From assembly GCA_007695015.1 (NCBI GenBank), contig REEN01000073.1, forward strand, positions 1-60,851: a stretch of 60,851 nt of DNA. The letters run 5' to 3'. Positions 24,377-33,350 of this stretch are shown here, piece after piece. A program made the translations under genes and the position numbers. Origin of the DNA: Marinilabiliales bacterium (lineage in GTDB: Bacteria > Bacteroidota > Bacteroidia > Bacteroidales > PUMT01). Within the stretch, counting starts at the first letter, position 1. Each line of letters starts with the position of its first letter. The notes beneath the pieces were generated by a model. That model was not told the DNA's origin and made no database searches. It was given only the letters and a program-made list of their open reading frames with translations.

Positions 24377-27331
24377 ATGATAAAGTCATTAAAAAAACTT
24401 ATTCTGTTGCTGCCGTGCCTGTTGCTGTCGCAGTACCTGCTTGTTGCACAGGAGATGCACAGGGTGACTGGTACCGTTACCGATGCAGACGGAGAAATGG
24501 TAGGGGTGAATATCATCATAAAGGGTACCACCCTAGGCACCATTACCAACTTTGAGGGCTATTATGAACTGGATGTTCCCTCCGGCAGCACTCTCCTGTT
24601 TTCCTTTGTCGGCTACAGGCCAGCCGAATATACCATAACCAGCTCACAGGTACTGGATGTTACCCTGGAGCCTGACTATGCGCGGCTTGAAGAGCTGGTG
24701 GTTATCGGTTACGGTGTCCAGAGGAAAAGCGACCTTACCGGCTCGGTCGGGCATGTCAGGGCTGATGAGCTTAATACAGGCGTACTGACCGATCCGATCC
24801 AGGGCATACAGGGAAAGATCGCAGGTGTGTCGGTTACAAAGAAGGGGGGCGATCCCAATGCTGGCTTTGATATTAAGATAAGGGGCGCCTCAAGTCTTCA
24901 GACCAGCACCAGTCCTCTTTTTGTGGTCGATGGTGTTCCTGGTGCAGATCCTACCACCATCTCCCCCGATGATATCGAATCCTTCAATGTGCTGAAGGAT
25001 GCTTCAGCCGCCGCCATCTACGGATCAAGGGGAGCGTTCGGAGTGGTGCTCATTACAACTAAAAGGGGGGCTGAAAGGGAAGGTTCACAAATTGATTTCA
25101 ATTCGTATGTGTCAACAGATTTTGTTGCCAACAGGCTTGATCTGCTCACCGGTGACGAGTACCGCGACTTTGTAGCCGGAAAGCCCGAGCTGGCTTCACA
25201 GTTTCTCGATGGAGGTGCAATGACCGACTGGCAGGATGAGATATACCGCAGGGGGCTGTCACAGAACTATAACCTTGCCTTTTCAGGTGGAGCTGATGGT
25301 ACAACCTACAGGGCTTCACTCAGCCACAGTGACTTTATGGGAGTTGTAATGGGATCCGACAAGTCCAGGACAACAGCAAGGATAAATCTTGACCAGACTG
25401 CACTTGACAACAGGCTGACCATATCCAGCAGCCTTTCGGCAACTTTTGAAAGGAATAACTACATAAGCTATGGAGGCTGGGGTTCGAACGAGATACTCTA
25501 CCAGGCTTTCCAGCGTAACCCGACCGACCCGGTAACGGACAGCGACGGGAATTTCTATGAAATTGAAAGGGTCTTCCAGTATTACAACCCTGTAAACCTG
25601 GTCGAACAGATCCATAACGAACGTGATGCCAAGAGGTATTTTGGTTTTTTGAAGGCTGACCTTGAGATCGTGACCGGCCTTACTGCAGGCGTGAACCTGG
25701 CATATACACGAAATGATGATGAGGGGTTCTACTTTGAACCAACAACAATGTACCTGGGCAATCATGATGGTTACGGCAGGCGAAACTACAACAACTATGA
25801 ATCCCGGGTACTGGAGACCACACTGAGGTATGCCAACACTTTCGATGTGCACAGCATTGAGGCGGTAGGAGGATACTCCTTCCAGGAGGAGTTCTTTACA
25901 GGCTTCAGGGCAGATGGCCGCCAGCCTTTCCTCAACTATACCCGTATGCACGACCTTTCCCTGTTCCAGTCCGTTGTAGCCGGCAGGAACATCGACTCAT
26001 ACAAATCATCCAGCCGTCTTATTTCTTTCTTTGCCCGGGGAGTCTATAACTATGATGCCAGGTATTTTCTTACCGCTACTCTCAGGCGTGACGGGTCATC
26101 AAAATTTGGTGTTGACAATGAGTGGGGTTTGTTTCCATCGGTTTCGGTGATGTGGAACCTTACAAACGAAGATTTCATGAGTGGTACGGGTGTTGTGAAC
26201 AACCTGCGTCTCAGGGCCGGATGGGGTATTACCGGTAACCAGGAAATCGGTGTTTACAATGATCTTCTCTGGTACCGGGCGGCCGGCACGGCTCCCAATT
26301 TTGAAACCGGGGAAGAATCAATACTCTTTGAGTTTGCTCACATTGCCAATACCAAGCTTAAGTGGGAAGAGAACGAGGAGATAAATATAGGAATGGACTT
26401 TGGTATTCTTGATAACAAGATATCAGGATCGTTGGACTATTTTATCAGGAATACATATGATCTCCTGGGTAATTACACTGTTCCCGTGCCACCCAACATT
26501 GCCAGCAGGGTTTGGGCCAACGTGGGAGAATTCAGGACTGCTGGCTTTGAAGCTTTTGTGCAGGCCTACCCGGTGCGGTCAGCTAATCTTGACTGGAGAA
26601 CATCATTTACTTTCCTTACCTATAATCAGCAGGTTGTAAGACTTTCTGATGACCAGTTTCCGTGGACAAGGCTGCAGACCGGTTACCTGTCAGGTCCGGG
26701 ACTTGTAGGTGATCTTAACTGGACCCAGATCGTAGATGAGGACTTTGAGATAGGTACATGGTTCATGCCCGAGTATGCCGGGTTATCAAATGACGGCAAG
26801 TTCCTTTTCTATACTGAAGCAGGCGGAGTTACCAGGAACCTGGAGCAGGCTGAAAGACGCAATGTAGGATCGGCCCAGCCCGATTTTGAACTTGGCTGGT
26901 CCAATTACGTTAACTTCCTTGATAATTTCGACCTTAATTTCACCTTCAGGGGGGTATTTGGATACCAGGTGTTCAACACGACCAGGATGATCTTCGGCAA
27001 TCCCATATTCCTTCCCACACGTAACGTTCTGAAGGACGCTATTGATGAATACGATAGGGGTCTCAACGATAATCCCAAGGTAAGCAGCTACTATCTTGAG
27101 GATGCATCCTTTATACGCCTTGACAACATATCACTGGGATATAACTTTTCCAATGTGGGGAGGTTTGAAAGGATGCGGGTTTACCTGGCATCAAACAATG
27201 TGTTCACTCTTACAAACTATACCGGGATAGACCCTGAAATATCAACAACGGGGCTGTCATTCGGTCTTGACCAGTATAATACCTATCCAAAAACCCGTAC
27301 TGTCACCCTTGGTGTTAATGTTACATTATAA
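24377..27331 (+). CDS. susC: SusC/RagA-type TonB-dependent outer-membrane transporter
   Basis: Outer-membrane channel that imports glycan oligomers, driven by TonB. The 984-residue protein has a signal peptide (to about 25, LLVAQ), a carboxypeptidase-regulatory-like N-terminal domain (VTGTVTDADGEMVGVNI, about 30-105), the SusC signature VVIGYGVQRKSDLTGSV near 110-125, a plug domain (about 130-235, with SAAAIYGSRGAFGVVLITTK), and a long 22-strand barrel ending in GVNVTL. It is followed by susD at 23 bp, the standard SusC-SusD pair. The amylase and SusE-like genes downstream indicate an alpha-glucan such as starch or glycogen as substrate; that is inferred from context. The name susC is used for the family member. 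Confidence 0.95.
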   Translation: MIKSLKKLILLLPCLLLSQYLLVAQEMHRVTGTVTDADGEMVGVNIIIKGTTLGTITNFEGYYELDVPSGSTLLFSFVGYRPAEYTITSSQVLDVTLEPDYARLEELVVIGYGVQRKSDLTGSVGHVRADELNTGVLTDPIQGIQGKIAGVSVTKKGGDPNAGFDIKIRGASSLQTSTSPLFVVDGVPGADPTTISPDDIESFNVLKDASAAAIYGSRGAFGVVLITTKRGAEREGSQIDFNSYVSTDFVANRLDLLTGDEYRDFVAGKPELASQFLDGGAMTDWQDEIYRRGLSQNYNLAFSGGADGTTYRASLSHSDFMGVVMGSDKSRTTARINLDQTALDNRLTISSSLSATFERNNYISYGGWGSNEILYQAFQRNPTDPVTDSDGNFYEIERVFQYYNPVNLVEQIHNERDAKRYFGFLKADLEIVTGLTAGVNLAYTRNDDEGFYFEPTTMYLGNHDGYGRRNYNNYESRVLETTLRYANTFDVHSIEAVGGYSFQEEFFTGFRADGRQPFLNYTRMHDLSLFQSVVAGRNIDSYKSSSRLISFFARGVYNYDARYFLTATLRRDGSSKFGVDNEWGLFPSVSVMWNLTNEDFMSGTGVVNNLRLRAGWGITGNQEIGVYNDLLWYRAAGTAPNFETGEESILFEFAHIANTKLKWEENEEINIGMDFGILDNKISGSLDYFIRNTYDLLGNYTVPVPPNIASRVWANVGEFRTAGFEAFVQAYPVRSANLDWRTSFTFLTYNQQVVRLSDDQFPWTRLQTGYLSGPGLVGDLNWTQIVDEDFEIGTWFMPEYAGLSNDGKFLFYTEAGGVTRNLEQAERRNVGSAQPDFELGWSNYVNFLDNFDLNFTFRGVFGYQVFNTTRMIFGNPIFLPTRNVLKDAIDEYDRGLNDNPKVSSYYLEDASFIRLDNISLGYNFSNVGRFERMRVYLASNNVFTLTNYTGIDPEISTTGLSFGLDQYNTYPKTRTVTLGVNVTL

Positions 27332-27354
27332 AAATATTAGCAAATAAGATAGAT

Positions 27355-28854
27355 ATGAAGAAGCTGTTAATCATTATTACAGGAATAACGTTATTCCAGA
27401 TCGGATGTACCAACCTGGACGACGTACTCTATGACAGGATCCCTGCAGATGAGTATACTGCCGACCCGATCCTGAGGATGAGTCCCATTTACAGGCCAAT
27501 GCAGGATTTCCTGGATTGGGGAGGCTGGTGGTTTGCCCAGGAACTTACCGGCGACGGAGCAACAGCACCGACACGTGCAGGAGACTGGGACGATGGCGGC
27601 AAGTGGCGGGTTCTCCATCAGCATGCATGGGACAACAACACCGAAGCTGTCAATAGTATGTGGGGCAGGTTTTACAATGGCGTTCTGGAAGCCAACAAGT
27701 TCATCGAAGAGATGGTCCCCCTTGCCGGCGATCCAATTATAGATGAAGCTATTGCCAAGGCAAGGATACTCAGGGCATATTATTTCTATCTGCTGATTGA
27801 CAATTACGGCGATGTTCCTTTTGTTACCGACTATACCGGTGCATCTGAGAGGCCCGTGAGAAATATCAGGAGTGAGATATATTATGCAATCCTTGATGAT
27901 ATTGAGGAGAGTCTTCCCCTTGTCGAGCCAAGTGCTTCAAAAACAGGTGTGAGTCGCGGAATGGTGTTTTCATTGCTTACAAAGCTATACCTTAACCATG
28001 CGGTATATACCGGAAATGAAAATGCTCAGTACTGGCAGAAAGCAGAGGCTTATGCCGACAGTGTGACAAGTCTCGGACAATACTCGCTTGAAGCAGATGC
28101 TCTCGGTCCTTTCACTACCCAAAACCAGAACTCCCCGGAGAATATCTGGGTAATTCCATTTCATGAGGATACATACCAGGGCAACAATCTCCATATGAGG
28201 ACGCTGCATTACAACAGCAACCTTACATTTGAGATGGTTGTGGGACCCTGGAATGGCTTTGCCGTCATGAAAGACCATTTTGACACCTACCAGGATAATG
28301 ACAGGCGAAAAGACGGTTTTCTTGTCGGGCAGCAATATACCTTCGGGGGCGAGCCCATAATTGACCAGGGCGCAGGCGGTGTGCCGCTGGTTTTTGACCC
28401 CTATATCCCTTCGCTTGTCATGGGTGCCGGGAATACGCCTGTTGAGATCAGGAACAGTGGTGCCCGGGTTGTAAAGTTTGAGATAAGGCGCGGAGCCAAG
28501 GATCACCTGAGCAACCATTTTCCGGTATTCAGGTATGCCGATATATTGCTAATGAAGGCAGAAGCGAGGATAAGGCAGGGGCTCAGCGGCGATGAATACG
28601 TCAACATGGTAAGGAGCCGTGCGATAGCCGGTGCCGAACCGTGGACGGATGTCACACTTGAGATGCTGCTTGAGGAGAGGGGGCGCGAGATGTTCTGGGA
28701 AGGCCACCGCCGGCAGGATCTTATAAGGTTCGGGGCATTCAACCGGTCATGGTGGGAAAAACCCGCTTCATCGGCCGACAGGAACATATTCCCGATACCT
28801 GAATGGGCGGTCGACCTTAACCCTAATCTTGCTGAACCGCCGGTATCGCTTTAA
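27355..28854 (+). CDS. susD: SusD/RagB-type surface glycan-binding lipoprotein
   Basis: Surface lipoprotein that caps the SusC channel and binds the glycan. The 499-residue protein has a lipobox FQIGC (Cys18) followed by the acidic export signal TNLDD. The alpha-helical TPR-like body shows typical SusD segments: ARILRAYYFYLLIDNYGDVPF near residue 140, KTGVSRGMVFSLLTKLYLNHA near 195, and the closing ADILLMKAEARIRQG, LLEERGREMFWEGHRRQDLIRFG and IPEWAVDLNPNL. Length and order agree with the family. Confidence 0.95.
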   Translation: MKKLLIIITGITLFQIGCTNLDDVLYDRIPADEYTADPILRMSPIYRPMQDFLDWGGWWFAQELTGDGATAPTRAGDWDDGGKWRVLHQHAWDNNTEAVNSMWGRFYNGVLEANKFIEEMVPLAGDPIIDEAIAKARILRAYYFYLLIDNYGDVPFVTDYTGASERPVRNIRSEIYYAILDDIEESLPLVEPSASKTGVSRGMVFSLLTKLYLNHAVYTGNENAQYWQKAEAYADSVTSLGQYSLEADALGPFTTQNQNSPENIWVIPFHEDTYQGNNLHMRTLHYNSNLTFEMVVGPWNGFAVMKDHFDTYQDNDRRKDGFLVGQQYTFGGEPIIDQGAGGVPLVFDPYIPSLVMGAGNTPVEIRNSGARVVKFEIRRGAKDHLSNHFPVFRYADILLMKAEARIRQGLSGDEYVNMVRSRAIAGAEPWTDVTLEMLLEERGREMFWEGHRRQDLIRFGAFNRSWWEKPASSADRNIFPIPEWAVDLNPNLAEPPVSL

Positions 28855-28906
28855 TCAGAATCTTTTTGCCCAAAATAATAACAATTAAAAACAAATCTTT
28901 TAAACT

Positions 28907-30373
28907 ATGGAAAAACTATTTAGTAATTCGCTTTTTCGTATTGCCTGGCTTTTGATAGCAGGTATGGTAACTTTCACAGCATGTGAAAAGGATGATGATG
29001 ATGATGACAACGGAATTCCCGCGGAGGATGGTATCTATATAACCGGACCCGCATCAGGCTTTGACGGACTTGTTCTTGAGGGCATGATGGATCCAGGAAG
29101 GGAAGAGGGTGAAGGCTTTGCATCCAATCCCCGCAGTGGAATGTTTGAGAAATTCCTCTACCTGGGAGCAGGAAACTTCTCAATTGTTGAAAAATCCGGA
29201 GCTGATGAGTTTGTCTACGGCTGGAAAGCCGGAACGCAGGATTCTTTTGACAATGAGGGAGAAGGAGATGAAACTGACGGACCGGTCCATTACGGCGAAT
29301 TTGCCGATGAGGGTATGGAGTTCAGTGTGGCAACCGCCGGTTTCTACCATGTTATCCTTGACAAAACCACTGGTATGGCATATTATACCAGGATCAGCCA
29401 TTGGGGTCTTATTGGCGATGCAACCGATCAGGGTTGGGCAGCCGAATACCAGATGACTGAAACAACACTGAGTGCAACTGAGGCTGCATGGGAGCTAACA
29501 GACCTTACCCTGCGTGAAAGGGGCGGTTTCAAGTTCCGCTACAACAGTGGATGGAAGATCACCACCGACGATTTTATAATCTTTGCCAATATTGGTAGCG
29601 GTGATTCGGATGCTGAATTCATAACCGGAGGAGATGTTTTTGGATATCCTGCTGATGGTGAAGGTGAATATACAGTGACCCTTGCGTGGACCATTGAGGA
29701 CGGGTTCAGTTTTTCAACCGAGAGAACAGGTGATGTTGAGCCGCTTCCCGAGTTCCCCGATGCACTCTATATGATCGGCGACGGTGTAGGAGGATGGGAA
29801 TGGGCAGACATTGACCTTCCGATGGTACCGACTGCAGGCAATAAAGATCATCTCTTCTGGAAGATCGTATGGATGGAAGCTGACGGTGGTTTCAAATTCG
29901 CTCCGCAGAGAGAGTGGGCAGGAGACTTCGGCAAGACAGGAGATGCAACCGACGGAGTATATGAAATTGGCGGCGATAACATTCCGGTGCCCGGTGTGGC
30001 AGGATACTACATGGTAGTTGTGAACCTCGAAACCGACCAGATAGCCATTGCTGATCCGCTGGTATACCTCATCGGCGAGACGATAGACAGCTGGGATACA
30101 GCTAACCCTGATGCCCTGTTTACAGTTGATAATGATAATGAGGTTATTACTATTACCAGGGATCTTGCTGCGGCAGACCTTAGGATTTATGCATGGTTTG
30201 ATGCTGTTGAAGGCTGGTTTACCGACTGGTGGCAGCATGAGTTCATCATCCTTGACGGTGAGATTGAATTCCGTGGCAGGGGTGATGACCAGGAGAGGGT
30301 ACAGGTACCTGCAGGAAACAATAAGATCGATCTCAACTTCCGCACAGGCGAAGGAACAATAACCCAGCCCTGA
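28907..30373 (+). CDS. SusE/SusF-like outer-membrane starch-binding lipoprotein
   Basis: Lipoprotein of 488 residues with lipobox TFTAC (Cys25) followed by EKDDDDDDNG, a strong surface-export signal. The body consists of repeated beta-sandwich modules of about 110 residues, each opening with a phrase like YITGP, GLIGDATDQGW, LYMIGDGVGGWEW or VYLIGETIDSW; in SusE and SusF these modules are starch-binding with aromatic platforms (the W residues at each start are visible). The position after susC-susD and before a GH13 amylase fits the role. Which of SusE or SusF it matches cannot be decided. Confidence 0.88.
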   Translation: MEKLFSNSLFRIAWLLIAGMVTFTACEKDDDDDDNGIPAEDGIYITGPASGFDGLVLEGMMDPGREEGEGFASNPRSGMFEKFLYLGAGNFSIVEKSGADEFVYGWKAGTQDSFDNEGEGDETDGPVHYGEFADEGMEFSVATAGFYHVILDKTTGMAYYTRISHWGLIGDATDQGWAAEYQMTETTLSATEAAWELTDLTLRERGGFKFRYNSGWKITTDDFIIFANIGSGDSDAEFITGGDVFGYPADGEGEYTVTLAWTIEDGFSFSTERTGDVEPLPEFPDALYMIGDGVGGWEWADIDLPMVPTAGNKDHLFWKIVWMEADGGFKFAPQREWAGDFGKTGDATDGVYEIGGDNIPVPGVAGYYMVVVNLETDQIAIADPLVYLIGETIDSWDTANPDALFTVDNDNEVITITRDLAAADLRIYAWFDAVEGWFTDWWQHEFIILDGEIEFRGRGDDQERVQVPAGNNKIDLNFRTGEGTITQP

Positions 30374-30418
30374 TCTGCAGAAGTTATTATCTGACGGTCA
30401 GGTAACTGACTGATATGT

Positions 30419-30453
30419 GAAGCGGAAGCTGTCTGATGGACAACTTCCGCTTC
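30419..30453. repeat. Strong hairpin between susE-like gene and amylase gene
   Basis: A ten-pair outer stem (30419-30428 with 30444-30453) and, after one mismatch, four inner pairs close a 5-base loop. There is no T-run after it on either strand, so it is more likely an mRNA processing or stabilising element than an intrinsic terminator. It would separate the susCDE message from that of the amylase. Confidence 0.6.
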
Positions 30454-30494
30454 TATGTTAAAAATATAACGATTCACAAATAAGTATCAAGGAT

Positions 30495-33347
30495 ATGGGT
30501 AGGAGACTTTATCCGGCAATCAGCCTGCTTTTACTATTGCATCTGGTAACCGGGGCACACGGACAGGTGGTGACGGCCGACAGGAATTTTCCGCGGCAGA
30601 CCGACGGTATAGTAATAACGTTTCATGCCGACCGGGGTGACGGGGGACTTATGGGTTTCGATGGTGACGTATATGCGCATACGGGTGTCATAACCGCTGA
30701 AAGCACGGGTCCGTCTGACTGGAAATTTGTCAAGACATCATGGGGCCAGAACACTGCCGCTACCAAACTTGACCGGGTGTCGGAGGATAAATACCGGCTT
30801 ACCATCTCGCCAGATATTAACGGGTATTATGGGATAACAGGTGAAGCGGAGGTGCTTCAGCTTGCATTTGTATTCAGGAGTGCGAACAATTCTAGAATTG
30901 GAAGGGATGCCGGAGGTGCAGATATATTTCTGCAGATATACGGTGAGGGACTGCATGCCCGGATCATCTCACCCGATATTTCACCTCTGATCGTCTCAGA
31001 GGGAGAAACCGTCGGTATTGAGGTAGCTGCATCTGAACAGTGCAATTTAAGCATATTTATCAATGATGATGAGGTTCTATCGGATTTTTCAACAGAGCTT
31101 TCATGGCAGCACAATGCTGACGAAACAGGCCAGCACTGGATATGGGTTAGAGCTGATGATGGTAGCTCCGTAGTTTACGATTCGGTCTACTATTTTGCAA
31201 AAGGGGACGTACCTGTTGCTGAATTGCCCAAAGGTGCGTTGCCGGGTGTCAATTATATTGATGACCATACCGCGGTGGTAGTCCTGCATGACCCGCCAGG
31301 CCTGAAGGAACATGTTTTCCTGACAGGTGATTTCAATGACTGGGAGCTCAGGGAGGAATGGTACATGAACAGGACTCCGGCAGGTACTCATTACTGGGTC
31401 ACCCTCAGTGACCTGGAGCCGGGCAGGGAATATGGATACCAGTTCCTTATCGATGGCGAACTCAGGATCGCCGATCCTTATACCCATAAGGTGCTTGATC
31501 CATGGCATGATAAATATATTCCTGAAACTACTTATCCCGGACTCAAACCATACCCTGAAGGGAAAACCACCGGGATAGTGAGTGTTTTGCAGACAGCCCG
31601 TGAAGAGTATCAATGGGAATCAACGGCGTTTGAACTGCCTGATATATCCGACCTGGTTATATACGAGCTGCTTATAAGGGATTTTGTCGGTACCAGCAGT
31701 ATCAATACCGTGAAAGATACACTTGATTATCTTCAGAGGCTGGGGGTCAATGCCATACAGCTGATGCCGGTAAACGAATTTGAGGGAAATGACAGCTGGG
31801 GATACAATCCTTCCTTCTATTTTGCTACTGACAAGGCCTACGGCACGAGGGAAGATTACAAGCGATTCATTGATGAATGTCACAAGAGGGGCATCGCCGT
31901 GATCCTTGATATGGTGCTGAACCATTCTTTCAGCCAGTCACCGCTGGTACAGATGTATTTCGATCCCGGGGCAGGACAATACGGACAGCCGACGGAGGAC
32001 AATCCATGGTACAATGAGGTCTGTCCCCATCCACCCTGGTGCTGGGGTTACGATTTTGACCATGAGAGTCCCTATACCCGGGAGTTTGTTGACAGGGTCA
32101 ACCGCTACTGGCTTGAGGAGTTCAGGTTCGATGGATTCAGGTTCGATTTTACCAAGGGGTTCACCAATAACCAGACTGCCAACCAGGGGGCTGCGTACGA
32201 TGCATCACGCATAGCCATACTCAAACGGATGGCCGACAGGATATGGGAAGTGAATGAGGACGCCCTGGTCATTCTTGAGCATTTTACTGAAAACTCAGAA
32301 GAGACTGTGCTTGCCGAATATGGCATGCTCCTCTGGGGTAACATGAACTATAATTACAACGAGGCCACTATGGGCTATACAGCCGGTTCCAACCTTACCG
32401 GTGCTTCATACAGATCAAGGGGATGGGATGTTCCCCACCTTATTGCCTATATGGAGAGCCATGATGAGGAGAGGCTTATGTATAAAAACCTGCAGTGGGG
32501 AAACTCATCAGGCGGTTATGATACTTCCCGGAAAGGAACCGCGCTCAGACGGATGGAGCTTGCAGCCACATTTTATTTCACCATACCGGGGCCAAAGATG
32601 ATCTGGCAGTTCGGTGAGCTGGGATATGATTATTCAATAAACCACTGTCCTGACGGAACTATAAGCGAGGATTGCCGGACTGCAAGGAAGCCTGTCAGAT
32701 GGGACTATTATGATGACTGGCAGCGCAGGAGGCTGTTTGATGTCTACTCAATGCTCATAGATTTGAAAAAGACACAGCCCGTATTTGGTACCGGAGATTT
32801 TGAGACCAGGCTGTCAGGCGCCATGAAAAGTATTCACCTCAATCATGAGGAAAACAGGGTTGCTGTATTAGGTAATTTCGGGGTAACGCCAGGAGATATA
32901 AATCCCCGGTTTCAGCAACCCGGCACCTGGTACGAATTTTTCTCAGGCGGGGAAATTGAGGTGGATGATACTGAGGCGCCCCTGACACTGCAGCCGGGTG
33001 AATACAGGCTCTATTCAACTGTTGAATTTCCTCCGCACGGGATACCCCTCTCTTCACCTGCGGTTGAGCCGGCTAACTCATTTGATGCGAGTATTTATCC
33101 AAATCCTTCCCGTGAGGGTGTGCATATCAAACTTAACCAGGAAATAAAAGGCGATGTGTCGGTCAGGGTTTATGATGTATCAGGCCGGCTGGTCTCAGTC
33201 CTGCTCAACCAGGAACTCGCCCCGGGCTTCTATGAGGTAAGCTGGGACAGGAGTACCGTGACCGGGGCAAGGGCCGGCAACGGGGTATATATAGTAAGGG
33301 TCGGTTCGGGTACACAGGTATGGTCTGACCGGGTGATCCTTTTCTGA
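30495..33347 (+). CDS. Surface/secreted alpha-amylase (GH13) with T9SS sorting domain
   Basis: Hydrolyses alpha-1,4 glucans outside the cell. The 950-residue protein has a signal peptide (to about 24), N-terminal beta domains (about 25-240), a CBM48-like beta-sandwich (about 250-340, VFLTGDFNDW and GYQFLIDGE), the GH13 barrel (about 375-790) and a C-terminal T9SS type A domain (about 865-950, SIYPNPSREGVHIK ... GNGVYIVRVGSG). Catalytic residues are Asp551 (GFRFDF), Glu595 (ILEHF) and Asp657 (ESHDEER); DMVLNHS is GH13 region I. The start follows a strong intergenic hairpin. T9SS export and a cell-surface location follow from the C-terminal tail. Substrate preference (starch, glycogen or pullulan) is not visible. 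Confidence 0.95.
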   Translation: MGRRLYPAISLLLLLHLVTGAHGQVVTADRNFPRQTDGIVITFHADRGDGGLMGFDGDVYAHTGVITAESTGPSDWKFVKTSWGQNTAATKLDRVSEDKYRLTISPDINGYYGITGEAEVLQLAFVFRSANNSRIGRDAGGADIFLQIYGEGLHARIISPDISPLIVSEGETVGIEVAASEQCNLSIFINDDEVLSDFSTELSWQHNADETGQHWIWVRADDGSSVVYDSVYYFAKGDVPVAELPKGALPGVNYIDDHTAVVVLHDPPGLKEHVFLTGDFNDWELREEWYMNRTPAGTHYWVTLSDLEPGREYGYQFLIDGELRIADPYTHKVLDPWHDKYIPETTYPGLKPYPEGKTTGIVSVLQTAREEYQWESTAFELPDISDLVIYELLIRDFVGTSSINTVKDTLDYLQRLGVNAIQLMPVNEFEGNDSWGYNPSFYFATDKAYGTREDYKRFIDECHKRGIAVILDMVLNHSFSQSPLVQMYFDPGAGQYGQPTEDNPWYNEVCPHPPWCWGYDFDHESPYTREFVDRVNRYWLEEFRFDGFRFDFTKGFTNNQTANQGAAYDASRIAILKRMADRIWEVNEDALVILEHFTENSEETVLAEYGMLLWGNMNYNYNEATMGYTAGSNLTGASYRSRGWDVPHLIAYMESHDEERLMYKNLQWGNSSGGYDTSRKGTALRRMELAATFYFTIPGPKMIWQFGELGYDYSINHCPDGTISEDCRTARKPVRWDYYDDWQRRRLFDVYSMLIDLKKTQPVFGTGDFETRLSGAMKSIHLNHEENRVAVLGNFGVTPGDINPRFQQPGTWYEFFSGGEIEVDDTEAPLTLQPGEYRLYSTVEFPPHGIPLSSPAVEPANSFDASIYPNPSREGVHIKLNQEIKGDVSVRVYDVSGRLVSVLLNQELAPGFYEVSWDRSTVTGARAGNGVYIVRVGSGTQVWSDRVILF

Positions 33348-33350
33348 TGA

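Noticed and set aside
25316-25951. 211-residue minus-strand open frame inside susC
   Set aside because: It is a shadow of the SusC barrel region with no recognisable features.
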